NCBI GenBank assembly: GCA_033557465.1
Contig: CM066031.1
Coordinates: 1,443,798,163-1,443,862,162, forward strand
DNA length: 64,000 nucleotides
DNA from: Ichthyophis bannanicus
Taxonomy: Eukaryota; Chordata; Amphibia; Gymnophiona; Ichthyophiidae
Direction of reading: 5' to 3'
The notes under the pieces are model-generated. The model was given only the letters and a program-made list of their open reading frames with translations. It searched no databases and was not told where the DNA came from. Made by a program: the position numbers and the translations under genes. Below are positions 1 through 11,480 of this stretch, in pieces (positions within the stretch are counted from its first letter, which is position 1; each line of letters starts with the position of its first letter).

Positions 1-206
1 GTCCCGCGGGGCCCCCTCTGCCCTGCCGAATCCCTCCCTCCGCGACGGCTTTGAGAGGCGCGAAGGGAGAGTGTCTCCCTCGCGTCTCTGTTAAGCCCGC
101 AGGGGCTGATGGAGACGCGAGGGAGACACTCTCATTTGCGCCTCTCAAAGCCGGCATGGAGGGGCTCAGCCGGGGATTCGGCAGGGCAGAGGGGGCCCCG
201 CGGGAC
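1..206. repeat. GC-rich foldback (long inverted repeat)
   Basis: Bases 1-34 and 47-88 are near-perfect reverse complements of 172-206 and 111-153. The arms share the GGGGCCCCCTCTGCCCTGCC and GAGAGTGTCTCCCTCGCG blocks. The loop is only about 20 bases around 89-110, so a single strand can fold into a roughly 200-nt hairpin. Open frames here are by-products of GC richness. Confidence 0.75.
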
Positions 207-318
207 CGTCCATGCTGCCGCGGGAACGTCCATGCTGCCACGGCAGCTTTTTGTGGGCCCTTGCCAGCTGTGGGCCCTACGCCATGCCGTACATGGCGTA
301 TAGGTAAATCCGGCCCTG
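1..318. mobile_element. hAT-like non-autonomous element (5' end outside window)
   Basis: The right end reads as the complement of CAGGGCCGGATTTACC, a terminus typical of hAT-superfamily elements. Directly after it, RTE LINE sequence starts mid-element at CTCTTGGC, so the hAT inserted into an older RTE copy. The other end and the expected 8-bp target duplication lie left of the window. No coding capacity is visible; the interior is dominated by a GC-rich palindrome at 1-206. Confidence 0.6.
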
Positions 319-850
319 CTCTTGGCAGATTGACTATGAAGGACCTAGATAAGATTTTCAACAGCAGAGATGTCTCACTCCATACTTAAAGATTCAACTT
401 GTTCAAGTCATGGTATTTTCAATAATGTCATAATGATGCGAATGTTGGACAGTGAAAAAGATAGACAGGAAGAAAAGTGATGCCTTTGAATTATGATGCT
501 GGCGATGAATACTATGTATACCATGGACTGCCCGAAAAACAACCAGTCAGTACTAGAGAAGATCAAACCTAAGCTTTCTTTAGAAGCTCAGATGACAAGA
601 CTTCGACTTTCATACTTTGGACATATCATACGAACAGAGAGATCATTAGAGGAAGACATCATGCTTGGCAAGGTAGAAGGTCAACGCAAAAGAGGAAGGT
701 CTGCAATGAGATGGATCAATACAATAACAGCAGTTATGGGTGCCAGTCTGTCAACAATGAGCCGCCTGACTGAAGACCGAACACAGTTTAGGACAACTAT
801 CCAGAGGGTCATAATGAGTCGACACCGACTCGACAGCACTTATCAACAGC
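319..850 (+). pseudogene. RTE LINE 3' fragment (reverse transcriptase C-terminus)
   Basis: The sequence closely parallels the 3' end of the full-length RTE at 38,862-39,400. The frame at 493-870 contains the same motifs (YFGHII, RKRGR, MRWINTI) and the same CCGACTCGACAGCACTT tail. It is truncated at the 5' side, where a hAT-like element abuts it, and has small indels near 440-500. It has no intact reverse transcriptase core. The downstream SINE inserted right at its 3' tail. Confidence 0.85.
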
Positions 851-860
851 AAAGCTTAGT

Positions 861-1058
861 GGAGGAGTAGCCTAGTACCCAGAAGATCAAGGATTCAATT
901 CCCACTGGCACTCCTTGTGACCTTGAACAAGTCACTTTACCCTCCATTGCCTCGGAAGAAAAGGCCTGGCAATCTACTTCTGGTGATACACTGCCAAGAA
1001 ACTCAGGGGCAGCTGGGTTGCCAGGAGTCAGCACTGACTTGACAGCACTAAAAAAAAA
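861..1058 (+). mobile_element. tRNA-headed SINE with RTE-type 3' tail
   Basis: The 5' part, GGAGGAGTAGCCTAGT, resembles a tRNA A-box region, and GGATTCAATTCCCAC a B box. Then comes a CORE-like block (CTTGTGACCTTGAACAAGTC), and a 3' part with TTGCCAAGAAAC and ACTGACTTGACAGCACT that resembles the RTE terminus. It ends in an A run and is bounded by a direct repeat AAAGCTTAGT at 851-860 and 1059-1068, so it is a clean insertion into RTE-derived DNA. Mobilisation by RTE machinery is inferred from the tail. Confidence 0.85.
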
Positions 1059-1068
1059 AAAGCTTAGT

Positions 1069-1142
1069 AGTTTGTATGTAAGGGCAGACTAGATAGGCCA
1101 TTTGATGTTTATCTTCCATCATTTTTCTATGTTTCTATGAGA
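1069..1142 (+). mobile_element. CR1-like LINE 3' end fragment
   Basis: The block GGGCAGACTAGATAGGCCATTTGATG followed by the short repeated tail TTCTATGTTTCTATGA is the reverse complement of the block near 21,110-21,145 that ends a LINE fragment there (AGACCATATGGTCCATCTAG). It is a short 5'-truncated 3' terminus with no coding sequence. Confidence 0.6.
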
Positions 1143-1390
1143 GAAACAGAATGAAAACTATGGTATATGAGAGAGACTAAATGAAGGCTGGGTGGAATAT
1201 GAAAGAGAGAGACTAGGTGAAAGCTGGTGGGGGGGGGGGGGTGGATGAAAGAGAGAGAGACTGGTGAGGGCCCAGGCCATGGTGATGTGAAGAAAAGATG
1301 CAACTATCGAAGTAGTGCTGTTACACAGCTGATAACATGCTTCAGGAAGGCAGACTGTTGGCTTCTGCCAGTGATGTGCAATGGCACTCT
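1143..1390. repeat. Short degenerate tandem repeat with G-run
   Basis: Between about 1,150 and 1,262 a unit of about 40 bp (GAGAGAGACT-AA/GGTGAA-GCTGG) recurs imperfectly, interrupted by a run of about 14 G near 1,230. The 139-codon open frame starting at 1,227 runs through this and the following MITE and has no recognisable domain; I do not call it a gene. Confidence 0.45.
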
Positions 1391-1459
1391 AAGGGACCGA
1401 TTTACTAAACTTTTCTTACCCATAGTCACAAAATATGAAAAGAACCTTAGTAAATTAAT
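1391..1459. mobile_element. Miniature inverted-repeat element
   Basis: GGGACCGATTTACTAA at the left is mirrored by TTAGTAAATTAA at the right, with an internal inverted pair (TTTTCTTACCCATA / TATGAAAAGAACC), forming a ~70-bp hairpin. The termini resemble the GTTTACTAA ends of the larger MITEs near 56-59 kb. No coding capacity; superfamily not determined. The stretch 1,460-1,664 shows nothing recognisable. Confidence 0.5.
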
Positions 1460-1664
1460 TTCTAAAGGAGCTGCTGCTTACCTCAGAGAGGACTTTCTCC
1501 CAACTTCATCGTCAATGTTAGGAAGGAAAAGCAAGAGAGGAGATCTTAGTCACAGGCTCCAAAGTTTTTGGCTGGATCATAGATTTATCATAAATCTGTT
1601 GAGGCCTGTTCTAGAGGATTATGTAGATCAGAGGATCTCATCCTAGTTCTCAGGACACACTTAA

Positions 1665-1780
1665 CCAGTCAGGTTTTCAGGATAACAGTAATGAATATGC
1701 ATGAGCTAGATTTGCATGCACTGCATTCACTGTATGCAAATTTATCACACATTTTCATTATGGTTCTCCTGAAAACCTGA
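1665..1780. mobile_element. Palindromic MITE (CAGGTTTTCAGGATA family)
   Basis: CAGTCAGGTTTTCAGGATAA at the left pairs with GTTCTCCTGAAAACCTG at the right, and the inner TAATGAATATGCATGA partly pairs with TTTTCATTATGG. A partial relative with the same CCAGTCTGGTTTTCAGGA block occurs at about 53,830-53,866. Non-coding foldback element; the transposase that moves it is unknown. Confidence 0.6.
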
Positions 1781-1864
1781 TGTAGATGGTGGGGACACAA
1801 ACAAAAAGGTGTTGTAAAGTAGTTGTCGTTAATGGCTGGGTAGCAGCCAGTTTATACTGAGACT

Positions 1865-2585
1865 GTTGGGACAGATAGCTAAAACCTGTCGTTTCTCTAT
1901 AACATTAATATTTGCCCCTTCCTCTCTGAACTCACTACTAAAACCTTTATCCACTCATTGATCACCTCCCGTCTCAACTATTGCAACCTCCTCTTTGCTG
2001 GTCTCCCTCAGAGTCATCTCTCTCCTCTTCAATCTGTTCACAAAGCTGCTGTGAGGCAAATCTTCCACCAGCCCAGATACAATCATGTAACCCCTCTTCT
2101 CAAATCACTTCATTGGCTCCCCTTCCCGTTTCGATATCCAATTCAAACTTCTCCTTCTGACCTAAAATGCATTCACTCTACTGCCCATCACCACCTTTCC
2201 TCCCTCCTCTCTCCCTACATCCCACCTCATGAACTCCACTCTTCCTCTGGCTTTCTCCTTTCTTCCACTGCCAACTCCAGACTTTGATCTTTTCATCTTG
2301 CTGCTCCTTATGCCTGGAACAAACTTCCTGAATCTATACGTCAGGTCTCGTCTCTCCACCTTTTCAAATCCATGCTAAAAGCTCACCTCTTTGACGCTGC
2401 TTTTGAAACCTAATTCCCTTGTTCTCCTTGTGTCTTCTTTCCCTATTTGAGCCCCTTGTTTCTCTTATATTTTACTGTCTGTCTTGATTAGATTGTAGGC
2501 TCTAACGAGCAGCACCCATCTTCTATATGTTCTTGTACTGCGCTGCGTACACCCTGAAGCGCTATATAAATTATTAATAGTAATA
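1865..2585 (+). pseudogene. L2-like LINE 3' fragment
   Basis: The frame around 1,958-2,150 has the LINE C-terminal signature ITSRLNYCNLLFAGLP followed by VTPLLKSLHWLP, typical of L2-clade reverse transcriptases downstream of the catalytic domain. It is followed by a 3' UTR with TTAGATTGTAGGCTC and GCGCTATATAAATTATTAATA, the usual end of such elements. It is 5'-truncated with frame breaks and no catalytic residues. Confidence 0.8.
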
Positions 2586-3090
2586 GCAGTAGAGGAGAAA
2601 GCTTGCACTCTCTGGAAAATAGTATGCATATAGTCAACCATAAAAAGTTGATAAGCTGCAATTCAGGCCAATAATATATTGCCCTGGAACACTTTCTCGC
2701 CTAAGTGGTCTAAGAGTGTCGATAGTGAGCAGTGGCAGTCAGCACTTTTAAACTGGCTGGCCCCAGCTGCTGAAATTAAAATCGGATATTCAGCACCACA
2801 GCCTATCTGGCATCCAGTGCTGAAAGCGTAGTTACTCACCTGTACAGGTGATCTCTGGAAACAGCAGGAATTTAGTTTTCACATATGGGTGACATGGGGT
2901 ACCAACGAAGCCTGAGCGGGAAGCTTCCCAACTACCAATAGGAAAGCCTTTGGGAGCACTCCACTGTGCTTGTGCTGCTCTCTTCCCGTTCTCCCAACTC
3001 CCTCTCCTCAGTTGTGCTTGTAGCTGAAGAAAGGGAGTGAAAAAACAAAAACAAAAAATAACCCTACAACTCCAAGGGGAGGAGGGCGGG

Positions 3091-3170
3091 TTGTCAAGAC
3101 TAAATTCCTGCTGTTCCCGGAGACCACCTATCTCCAGGAACAAGCAGGAATGTAGTCTTCACATACAGGA
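3091..3170. repeat. DIRS A internal complementary region
   Basis: TTGTCAAGACTAAATTCCTG is complementary to the element's left tip (CAGGAATTTAGTTTTCACA at about 2,868), and ATCTCCAGGAACAAGCAGGA is complementary to its right tip near 8,515-8,534. The two join at CCACCT/ATCTCC; compared with copy B about 20 bases at the junction are missing. In DIRS elements this region templates closure of the circular intermediate (established for DIRS-1). Confidence 0.85.
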
Positions 3171-3399
3171 CTTCGTGGATCCCAGATCTCTGAAGTGTTG
3201 GACCGGGTCAGAAAGCTAGACAAGGTCATTTGGTCTTAGACTTCCCCACCACGGAGATCTGGTAAAAAGCAGGAGGGGTCAGGAATGTTTCTATGTTCCA
3301 AAGAGATGCTGAAGGACTGCCTGGCCAAAGGCTGCAGCCCGGTGGGAATCCTTGTCCAAGCAGTAATGGGCTGCAAAGGTATGGATAGAGGACCATGTA

Positions 3400-4750
3400 G
3401 CAGCTCAGGAAATCTTGTTAATGGCTACTGAATGGAGGTTAGCAACAGAGGCTGCCATTGCTTCGACACTATGAGCAGTTACGTGTCCCGTGAGGGAAAG
3501 ACTTGCTTTGCCATATGAGAAAGAAATACAGTCTGCTATCTATTTGGATAGTGTACATTTGGTCACTGGAAGGCCCAGGTGAGAAGCATCAAAGGAGACA
3601 AAGAGCTGGGAGGACTTCCTAATGTCGTCTGTCTTTTGGAGATAGAAGGCCAGAGCCCTCTTACAGTCATGTGTATGTAGGGTGGCTTCTGCACGAGAAC
3701 CGTGAGGTCTTGGGAAAAATACCAGCATGATCACTGACTGATTGAGATGGAATGGTGATACTACTTTTGGAAGAAAGTGGGGGCATGTCCGAAGGACAAC
3801 TTTGTCATGATGACAATGTGTATACGGAGCATGAACCACTAAGGCCTGCAGCTCACTAATGCGCCTGGCTGATCTCAGGGTGATGAGGAATAAAACCTTC
3901 CAAGATAAGTATTGGAGATGTGTGGTTGCTAAGTACTCAAATGGCAGTTTGCGGAGCTGAACTAGTACCACATTGAGATCCCATGCCACTGGTGGTGGTC
4001 GAATGGGTGGTTTGGTGAGGAGAAGACCCCTCATGAAACGTGCTACCAGAGGAGCTGTGGAGATGGGTCTGCCCTCCACAGGCTTATGGAAAGCTGAAAT
4101 AGCACCAAGGTGCACTCAAACTGAATTTGTCTTAAGACCTAGAGAAGATAAATGCAAAAGATACCGAAGGAGCATAGGTACTGTTGCTTCCAATGGATTG
4201 TGACCATTTTGAGAGCACCATGAAGCATACCTACGCCATTTTAAAGAATAGGTCTTTCTGGTGGAAAGCTTTCTGGAGGAAAGGAGAATATGTTTTACAG
4301 CAGTAGTTAGTGGCAGGCCCTGGAAGATTACGCTCTCAGCAGCCATGTTGTCAGGCAAAGGGACTGCAGATTGGGATGGAGAAGTGCTTTGTTGTTCTGA
4401 GATAGGAGACTGAGCCTGGAACCTAGTGGGACTGGTGATGTTTGCATCAGATGAAACAGAAGGGGAGGTCAGGGTTGACGGGGTCAGCAAGGGGCTATGA
4501 GAATCATAGAGCCCTTGTCTGCTTGTAAGTTGAGGAGGGTCTTTGAGATGAGGGGAATGGGGGTTAATGCATAAAGGAGTCCCCGACCCCAATGGATCAT
4601 GAAGGCATCTGACGCTAGAATGAGTTTGGACGGAACTCTGGAGCAGAACTGAGGAAGTTGAGTGGTCTGCAGAGTGGCAAAGAGATCTATCTCTGTTGTT
4701 CCCCAGATGTGGAACAGTTTTGCCGCTGCTGTTGGGTCTAAAGACCATTC
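3400..4750 (-). pseudogene. DIRS A tyrosine recombinase (broken)
   Basis: Two minus-strand frames (3,540-4,115 and 4,116-4,748) carry the recombinase. The N-terminal part has RKLSTRKTYSLKWRRY; the catalytic part has SARRISELQALV with the first arginine and a KVVSPFHLNQS block. The region encoding the H-x-x-R box and nucleophilic tyrosine (about 3,400-3,540) is outside the open frame, behind stops and shifts. Family role: strand exchange integrating the circular DNA copy. Confidence 0.85.
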
Positions 4751-4756
4751 ATGGAG

Positions 4757-6070
4757 TTATAGGATCTGACTCAGCTTGCCTGCTAGGAGATTGGACTCTC
4801 CTGGAATATAAACTGCACGGAGATGCATGTGGTGGAGGATGGCAAACTCCAAGATTCTGCAGATTTCTTGACATAGGGGAAGGGAGCCTATCTCCCCCTG
4901 TTTGTTTATATAAAACATAGTCACTGGTTGTCTGTCCTGACTAGGATCTGACTGAGAGGTGGTGCTGGAAAACCTTGAGGGCATTCGTGACTGCTCAAAG
5001 GTTTATCTGCTGTATTGATTCCTGGGCTGTCACAGGCCCTGTGCAGAGATGGAATCCAGATGTGCTCCCCAACCCTGCTTGGAGGCATCCGTTGTCGGTG
5101 TATACTGAGGTAGGGGTGTCCAAAAAGGTGACCCTACAAGAAGATTTGCTGGGGTGCACCATCACAGGAGAGATTCGGCCATGGGTGGTGTTATCTGGAT
5201 GACATCCCGGAGGCTCCCTGTGGACTGGGTCCACTGGGTTGAGAAAGCCCATTGAAAGTGATGCATGTGAAGTTTTGCATAAGGGACTACATGTACTGTA
5301 GAGGCAATGTGTCCCAGGAGGGATAGAAAGCATTGAGCCGTGGCCGTCTGTTGTTGGTGCATGTGGGTGGCTAGTTGCATCAACCTGTTCATGCGATCCA
5401 TAGGGAGAAAGGTGCTGGACTGTTTTGTGTCCAGAACGGCACCTATGAATTCCAACCTTCAAGTTGTAGTGAGTTGGGACTTTGGGAAGTTTATCACAAA
5501 ACCAAGGTACTGCAGAAGTGAAAGAGTTCTTTGTCAAGATGAGCAGAGTTCTCCAGGAGAGTCTGCCTTTATGAGTCAGCCATCTAAGTAAGGGAAGACA
5601 AAGACTTTGTTGCTCTGGAGATGAGCTGCTATGATGGCCATGCACTTTGTGAAAACCCTTGGTGCAGATGCCAGACCGAAAGGAAGGACCTTGTATTGGT
5701 AATAGGTGCCTTGACAGTTAAAGCAAAGATACTGTCTGTGGTCTGGATGTATCAAGATGTGAGTGTAGGCCTCTTTGAGATCTAGGGAACAAAGCTAGTC
5801 TTGGTTCCTGCAGGTAGGGAAGGAGGGTTCCCAGAGAGATCATTTTGAATTTCTCTTTGATGAGGAATTTGTTTAGCTCTCTGAGGTTGAGAATGAGCCT
5901 GTGGCTTCCTGACTTCTTTGGAATGAGGAAGTAGGGGGAGTAGAAGCCTTTGAACAGTTGGTTTGTTGGAACTGGTTCTGTGGCTCCTTGGGAAAGGAGA
6001 ATGTTTATCTCTTGCTTTAGCAGTGCATCCAGGGAATGTATGAAGGGAACCTCTCCCTTGAAGTGCTGAG
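4757..6070 (-). pseudogene. DIRS A reverse transcriptase-RNase H (broken)
   Basis: Fragments in several frames match copy B: RNase H pieces VTMFYINKQGEIG at about 4,890 and PGESNLLAGKLSQIL at about 4,770; the connection block MEFIGAVLDT and LLGHIASTVHVVPYAKLHM at 5,280-5,455; RT N-terminal sequence with FLIPKKSG near 5,910. Multiple frameshifts and stops mean no product. Confidence 0.82.
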
Positions 6071-6429
6071 GAGGAAGATCTCAAAAGTTTAGCTGGCAAT
6101 CTCTCTGGATTATGTTGAGAGTTCACTGTTCTGCGGTGATGAAATGCCAATGCTGAGCAAAGTGAGAGTGTCTCCCTGGGATGGTGGTGGGCTCTGGTAT
6201 GTGAAGGAGAAGGCTGGCTGTGCTCCCTATGTAGGAGTCAAAAACTAGATGTAGCAGTAGTTAGCTGAGTGGCTGGCTGTGGCTTGGTTAGCCTGGGCTT
6301 TTTAGCCTGTTTAGGGCCCTGTTGTTTTTGTGGAGCCTGATAGGCTGGCTGGGAGTATGAAGTATAGAATCTCCTCTTCTTTGGGTAGAAGGGCTTCTTG
6401 TTAGATGCCTTCTTTTTAGAAGGCTCAGA

Positions 6430-8180
6430 GTCTTCCTGGAGAGCCTCTTAAGTGTTGTGTCATCCATTTCTAGTTCTCATGCCTTCTCCCGCCAGTTCTT
6501 CCCAAACAAGTTTTCACCAGTGCAGGGGATGTTACGCAACATATCTTGGACCCATTGTTCCAAGACAGAAGCATGGAGCCAAGCCTGTCACCTTGCACCT
6601 ATGGCAATAGAAGAAGCCCTGCTTGATGACTCAAAGGTGTCAAAAGCAGCTCTATTCACAAATTTAGAAACATTTTGGCTGTGAGCCAAGACAACCTGGA
6701 AAGCTGGACGCTTCTCCTCTGGAAGAAAAGGGAGAAATCCCTCCCAGTCTTTATTAAGCTCCTTTAAGAACATTCCTATGTAGAGGATGTATGGATTTAT
6801 CCTACTAGATAGCATCGATGCCTGCCCGGAAGAATGGACGCATGATTTATACCACTCTTTATACGGCGCATCACTGATTCCACTACCATGGAATGGTGTA
6901 GAAGTTGTGGCTTTTGGAAGCCAGGGCATTCAGGCACTCTATACATAGTGTCCAACAGATGACTTATGGGAGAAACCGTTAGAGGGGTCTCACACATCCG
7001 AAGCATCAGGTTATGTAGGATCCAGTGTACCGGGAGGATTGCGGCCTCTTTCAGGGGTGTGGGGTACTGGAGGATCTCCAGTTTCTCTGCTCTCAGTTCC
7101 GGTTCCAATGCTGCCAGGATGGAAAGGCCATCCGCTATGTCTTGGATAAACTCCTGAAAAGACATTTCTTCAGAAGGGGATTTACGGTAAGTACTAATTG
7201 ATGGTGGTGAGGGCTCTGAGACGATGTCTTTGAGGTCATCGGAATCGAGGGATCAGTGATCAGAATCAGAAGTGTTTGTATCCAATTCTGGAGAATATCG
7301 CCGATGCCGTCGGCGACATGAGCGGAGGCGATGCTCTTCGATGTCCTCGGGGGCTAATCTTTGTTCAGACCCGGGAGGTTCCATGGTCGATGCAGATACC
7401 AGGCCCGGTATCGATACCTTGGTGCTCGATGCCTGATGCATCGATGCCAAAGGCAAGACTGATGCACTGGAGCTGATGGAGTCATTTAGGTTGATGCTCC
7501 CGGCTGCATTCCTGGAGCTAATGGAACCGAAGCCACTAGAAGAGCTGCTATGGTCCTTTCCAAGGACAGAATACGCTGATCCAGGGAGGTAGCTTGCGTC
7601 TGGTCCAATAAAAGAATGGGGCTGGGCACCACTGTACCAGAGCAAGGCATCAGGGGCTTTCTGGAGGCCGAGGTCTTGGGTGCCTCCCGAATTCCATCGA
7701 GGTTTTGGAGGACAAGTCCTCATACCGGGGATGCCTGGACCGATGACCAGATTCAGAGGAAGTCCTAGACGATTCCCGGTGAGTCAAAGGGGATCTTTCT
7801 CTGGATTGCCAAGACTTTCCAGAGGAGTCCTTGGACTTTTCTCTCGGTTCCTTCAGTTTCTCAGAGGAGTCTCGGGTTTTTTACTTATCTTTTGGAGGCT
7901 TAGAAGGAGACTTGGTTTTCTTAGTCTTCTTCTCTGAGTGCCTCGACTCCTTGGAGTGCTTCGAACCATGGGAGCAGGACAATGCTCTGGATGAAGTAGA
8001 AGCCAACAACAAAGAGTCCAAAGTTCCCTAGGCCCCTCTTCATCATCTGCTTGTAGAGGGAGCAGTCTTGGGGAATATGGCTGGAACCAAGGCACATCAT
8101 ACATAGTCGTGTTTATCCATAACCGAGATGGTGCTGCAGCACTTGGTGCATTTTTTGAAACCACTGGAGGGTTTCTCCAT
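6430..8180 (-). pseudogene. DIRS A gag-like protein (broken)
   Basis: The probable start is the ATG complementary to 8,178-8,180, opening with MEKPSSGFKKCTKC, a CxxC zinc-knuckle-like motif also at the start of gag in copy B (18,674). The C-terminal half (6,588-7,165) matches B's SFQEFIQDIADGLSI and LYIGMFLKELN blocks. A Ser-rich, CGATGC-rich linker lies at 7,250-7,720. Several shifts. Presumed nucleic-acid-binding structural protein. Confidence 0.75.
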
Positions 8181-8773
8181 CTTAAGATGGGGAGCACGAG
8201 GGTCTGAGGAAAAAATAAAAGTTGTTTTTTTTTTAAGAAAAGAAAAAAATAGGCAAAAGAATGAAGGGAGTAGTATCAACTGCGGTTAGGCAGAGCGGTT
8301 AAGGAAACGTTTTTAGAAGTTCTTTTCTGCGGTGATAGGGTAGTGTCCCGTTGGCTCCACGGAAAAAGAAGAACCGAGGAGAGGGAGTTGGGAGAGCGGG
8401 AAGGCAGCAGCACAGGCGCAGTGGAGTGCTCCTAAAGGCTTTCCTATTGGTAGCTGGGGAACTTCCCGCACGGGCTCAGTCGGTACCCGATGTCACCCAT
8501 ATGTGAAGACTACATTCCTGCTTGTTCCTGAAGATTATTCAATTTTGTCGGCGATCGCAGTAGCTATCTAGTCAGTGGTGATATTCAGCTGCTATCAGGA
8601 TAACAAAAGCGCATAAAGATAGGACAGCCGTTGACCTGTCCTAACTTTATGCGATTTAGCTATCTGGCTAGTGGCTGAATATCACATAGCTGCCATGACC
8701 ATCCCGGATTTAACTGGGCATCTTTCCTGCAGTCTGTGGGGTTATTCAGTGGCACTACCCAGATAGCTGAATT

Positions 8774-9980
8774 TTATTGAAACCAGGTGCCAGTTGAACT
8801 TCAGATTTTAAGCCCATATTTTCAAATACACACTGAATTGTTAATGGGGTTTGCATTTGCCTTATGTGAGGCTGTTGCTCATGAAAAAGGCAATGAATTG
8901 GGATGGTTACAGTGGCTTTTTGGGCTTCAATGAACCATAAGAGCCCAACACATCTGAATAGGGTTCTGCTTCTATAGTAAAGGAAAGAGAATCTATCATG
9001 ACATGTGCCCAACAAATTTCAGATAAGAAATATCCACATAGAGAGATTCATTTCATGAATGAGGAAGAGATGGTTCTGAGGAAGTACTGCAAAGTATTCT
9101 TCTTCTAAGGAGGATTCTGGAGGAATAAGGTCTGGATCTGGGCAACCTTCTAGGTTACTATGAGAAAGTGTGGCGCAGAAGGGGGGTAACAAATGAACCC
9201 CTTTTGGTTTGGAGTCCAAGTAGATTACAGAGAGACTATGGGATCTTAATACAAACAAGTGTCTATCTGCACAACAATACAACCTGTGGATTGAGAGGGC
9301 ATTACACTTGGCTGTTGATACTGTACAGATGGTATCTTTACAATATCTCTTAACAAAACTCCTGAAACAAATATGGCTGTTCTGACAGAAATTATGAGAT
9401 AGCAAAAGACTCACCAGCCACTGTGACAAGGATTTGAGTAGATGCCATTGGAGGCTAAATGATGAACCACTGCGTAGGAGATGTATGTAGCTCAATAGGT
9501 GAGCAAAAGAATGTCTGCCCTGGGTCTGCAATGTCAGTGGACAGTGCCTGTTATGCAGGGGCTGTGTTTCACAATCTGCGCTCATATGGACCGCTGGCCT
9601 ATCTGCGCTGAGAGGCAGATGGAGTAAGATAAAGGTCAGTGCATGTTCAGCTGGAGTCCTAAGGGTAATGCTCTGACTGACATATGCTGAGGTGTCTGCA
9701 TTTTTCCAATCTTTTTAGAGGGATTCTTTGAAGTTGCAGTTGACATCAGGCTGTGTGAGAGTGCTGAAGACAACAGAACTTCAAGTTGGAAGGCCTCTGA
9801 GAAGGTTGCACCACCATGGAAGATACCTAGCACTGCTTCTTTCCACCTGTAAAATGCCTCTTATAAAATTAGGCCATGCTTAATACATGCAGTACACTTA
9901 GGCGTGTTCTTGTAAAGAAGGCATATTCAGGGGAGAAGTTTAGATGGAGTCATGATTTACGCATCTACTTTATAAAATTA
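8774..9980. other. No recognisable feature
   Basis: Unique-looking sequence. A 188-codon minus-strand frame at 9,019-9,585 lacks a recognisable domain, has unremarkable composition and no neighbouring coding exons, so I treat it as chance. Short TATAAAATTAG motifs at 9,866 and 9,970 may mark MITE edges. Confidence 0.3.
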
Positions 9981-10402
9981 GGAGTCAATTTTCAGCGGTG
10001 GCAGTTAGCGCTGTCAAAGCTGCTGACCGTTGCCACTTTAAGGCATGACCAGATATTCAGAACCAATGTATATCTGGCGACCAGTGCTGAATGTCCAGTT
10101 TGGCTGGATTGTTGTTTTGAAATCCCGTTAGTTGCAATATTCAGTGCTAAGCAGATTATAAAAACACAGCTTTTCACCCATACTAACTTTGTGGTTTAGC
10201 TGAGTAATGCCGCTAACTGCATAGCTGCTGGTGCCATCCCTGGAACTCCCCAGCGCTATCCAGATAGCGCCAGGGTATTTAAACCGGTTAGGAGGGGATA
10301 TTTAGCAGCACTAACTGGGTTAGTGCCATTGAATATCCTGGTGAGTGGCATTTATACAGTTTACAGGTCTGCAAACCTCACAAATGCGTTTGAATATGCC
10401 CC
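9981..10402. mobile_element. Foldback MITE copy 2
   Basis: It starts GGAGTCAATTTTCAGC and ends GAATATGCCCC. It shares with the 19,617 copy the order ATCTGGCGACCAGTGCTGAAT, AACCGGTTAG, TTTACAGGTCTGCAAACC and the GAATAT-GCCCC end. No coding content. Beyond it, 10,403-10,744 shows only a G-run near 10,730. Confidence 0.65.
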
Positions 10403-10764
10403 TTAAGTGTGTATTTCACATGGAACAATTATACCTGCTCCCAAGCAGGCAAGAAAAATGAGCTAAGCATTTTATATTTAATCTGGGCACTGAAGATTGC
10501 AGAGTGATGGCACATATACAAAAAGAATGAATTTAGAGCAATTAAAAAGATAAAAAAGGACATAAAAATGACAAAAATGACAGAATTGGACATGGACCAA
10601 TGATTATTATAGAAAAGGGAACTGCATTGATTAATGAATTCCCTGATTATATGATGGCCCAATTTTAATCCTTATACTGCAGTCTGTGTAGATTATAATA
10701 AAAATGTTGCAAAAAAAGTTTAAAAAAAGAGGGGGGGGGGGGGAAGAAGGAGCCTGGTGTATAT

Positions 10765-11480
10765 TCGGATATGCTTTCTTCCTTGCCTGCATGTCCAACT
10801 TATAATGTCTAATAGATAAATACAGAGTTGTCCATATGGCTGCTCTGCAAACCTCTTCTAATAGTACATATCTCCACTCTGCCCAGGATGATCCTGAGTT
10901 CCAATCAAGTATGCTATCAAGCCCTGGCGGTATATGTTGAGGAAATGGCTTCTATAATTCACCTGGATATGGATGCCTAGGAAGCTACCTGTCCGTTCCT
11001 GGCTCCTTCAAACAGCATTAAAAGCCTGCAATGCTTCCTGAAAGGCTTTGTGACTTTAATGTATCTACCTGGCATTCTCCTTATATACAGCAGATGTTTC
11101 ACTGCAGTCTTTCCTTCATCAGCCCCCATAAAAGTGGGTAGCAAAACTGTCTGACTCACATTAAACCAGGAGACTACCTCTGGGAGAAAGGGAGGCATTG
11201 ACACCCTTTCTTCAGGCATCCTCAAATATGGCTGCCTACAGGATAGGGCCTGTAGCTCCAATACACGTCTAAGTGAGCATATCACCACCAAAAAGGCTGT
11301 TCTAAGCAATAAGCCCTTTAAGGAGTCTTGCTTCAAGAGCTGAAATGGTGCTATATCAACACCTGTAATAACAGATTTAAGTCCCACTGGCATACCAAAA
11401 GTTTCACTGGTAATTTGATGTACTTCACCCCTCTAATGAAGCAAATCAGATCTAGGTGAGATGCTACCTATCTTCCTTGC
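10765..11480 (-). pseudogene. DIRS E tyrosine recombinase remnant
   Basis: The 138-codon frame 10,977-11,393 contains LRRVLELQALSCRQPYL, corresponding to the first catalytic arginine box (copy F: STRRVSDLQALSCREPYL), and LPEVVSWFNVSQTVLLPTF. The H-x-x-R and tyrosine boxes near 10,780-10,960 are out of frame. It belongs to the F-type subfamily by these residues. Confidence 0.75.

Larger units (their letters stand above)
2825..8534 (-). mobile_element. DIRS retrotransposon copy A (complete but decayed)
   Basis: The element is 5.7 kb with inverted termini (left 2,825-3,013; right 8,373-8,534) sharing CTTTGGGAGCACTCC and CCAACTCCCTCTCCTC blocks. It has an internal complementary region, then on the minus strand gag (right), RT-RNase H and tyrosine recombinase (left). 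No target duplication is seen, as expected for tyrosine-recombinase integration. All frames are broken, so it is inactive. Confidence 0.92.
2718..8773. mobile_element. Foldback MITE copy 1, split by DIRS A (2718-2824 and 8535-8773)
   Basis: The two flanks of DIRS A join into one repeat: CATCCAGTGCTGAA before the insertion and TTATTCAA...GTGGTGATATTCAGC after it. They align with the uninterrupted copies at 9,981-10,402 and 19,617-20,049, which carry the same ATCTGG..CCAG..CACTGAATATCC core. The coordinates span the inserted DIRS. There is no coding sequence; it is older than the DIRS. Confidence 0.7.

Noticed and set aside
1227..1646. 139-codon frame
   Set aside because: It crosses a G-run, a tandem repeat and a MITE, so it cannot be one conserved gene.
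9019..9585. 188-codon minus-strand frame
   Set aside because: No domain, no conserved motif, no neighbour; length is possible by chance in 64 kb of six frames.
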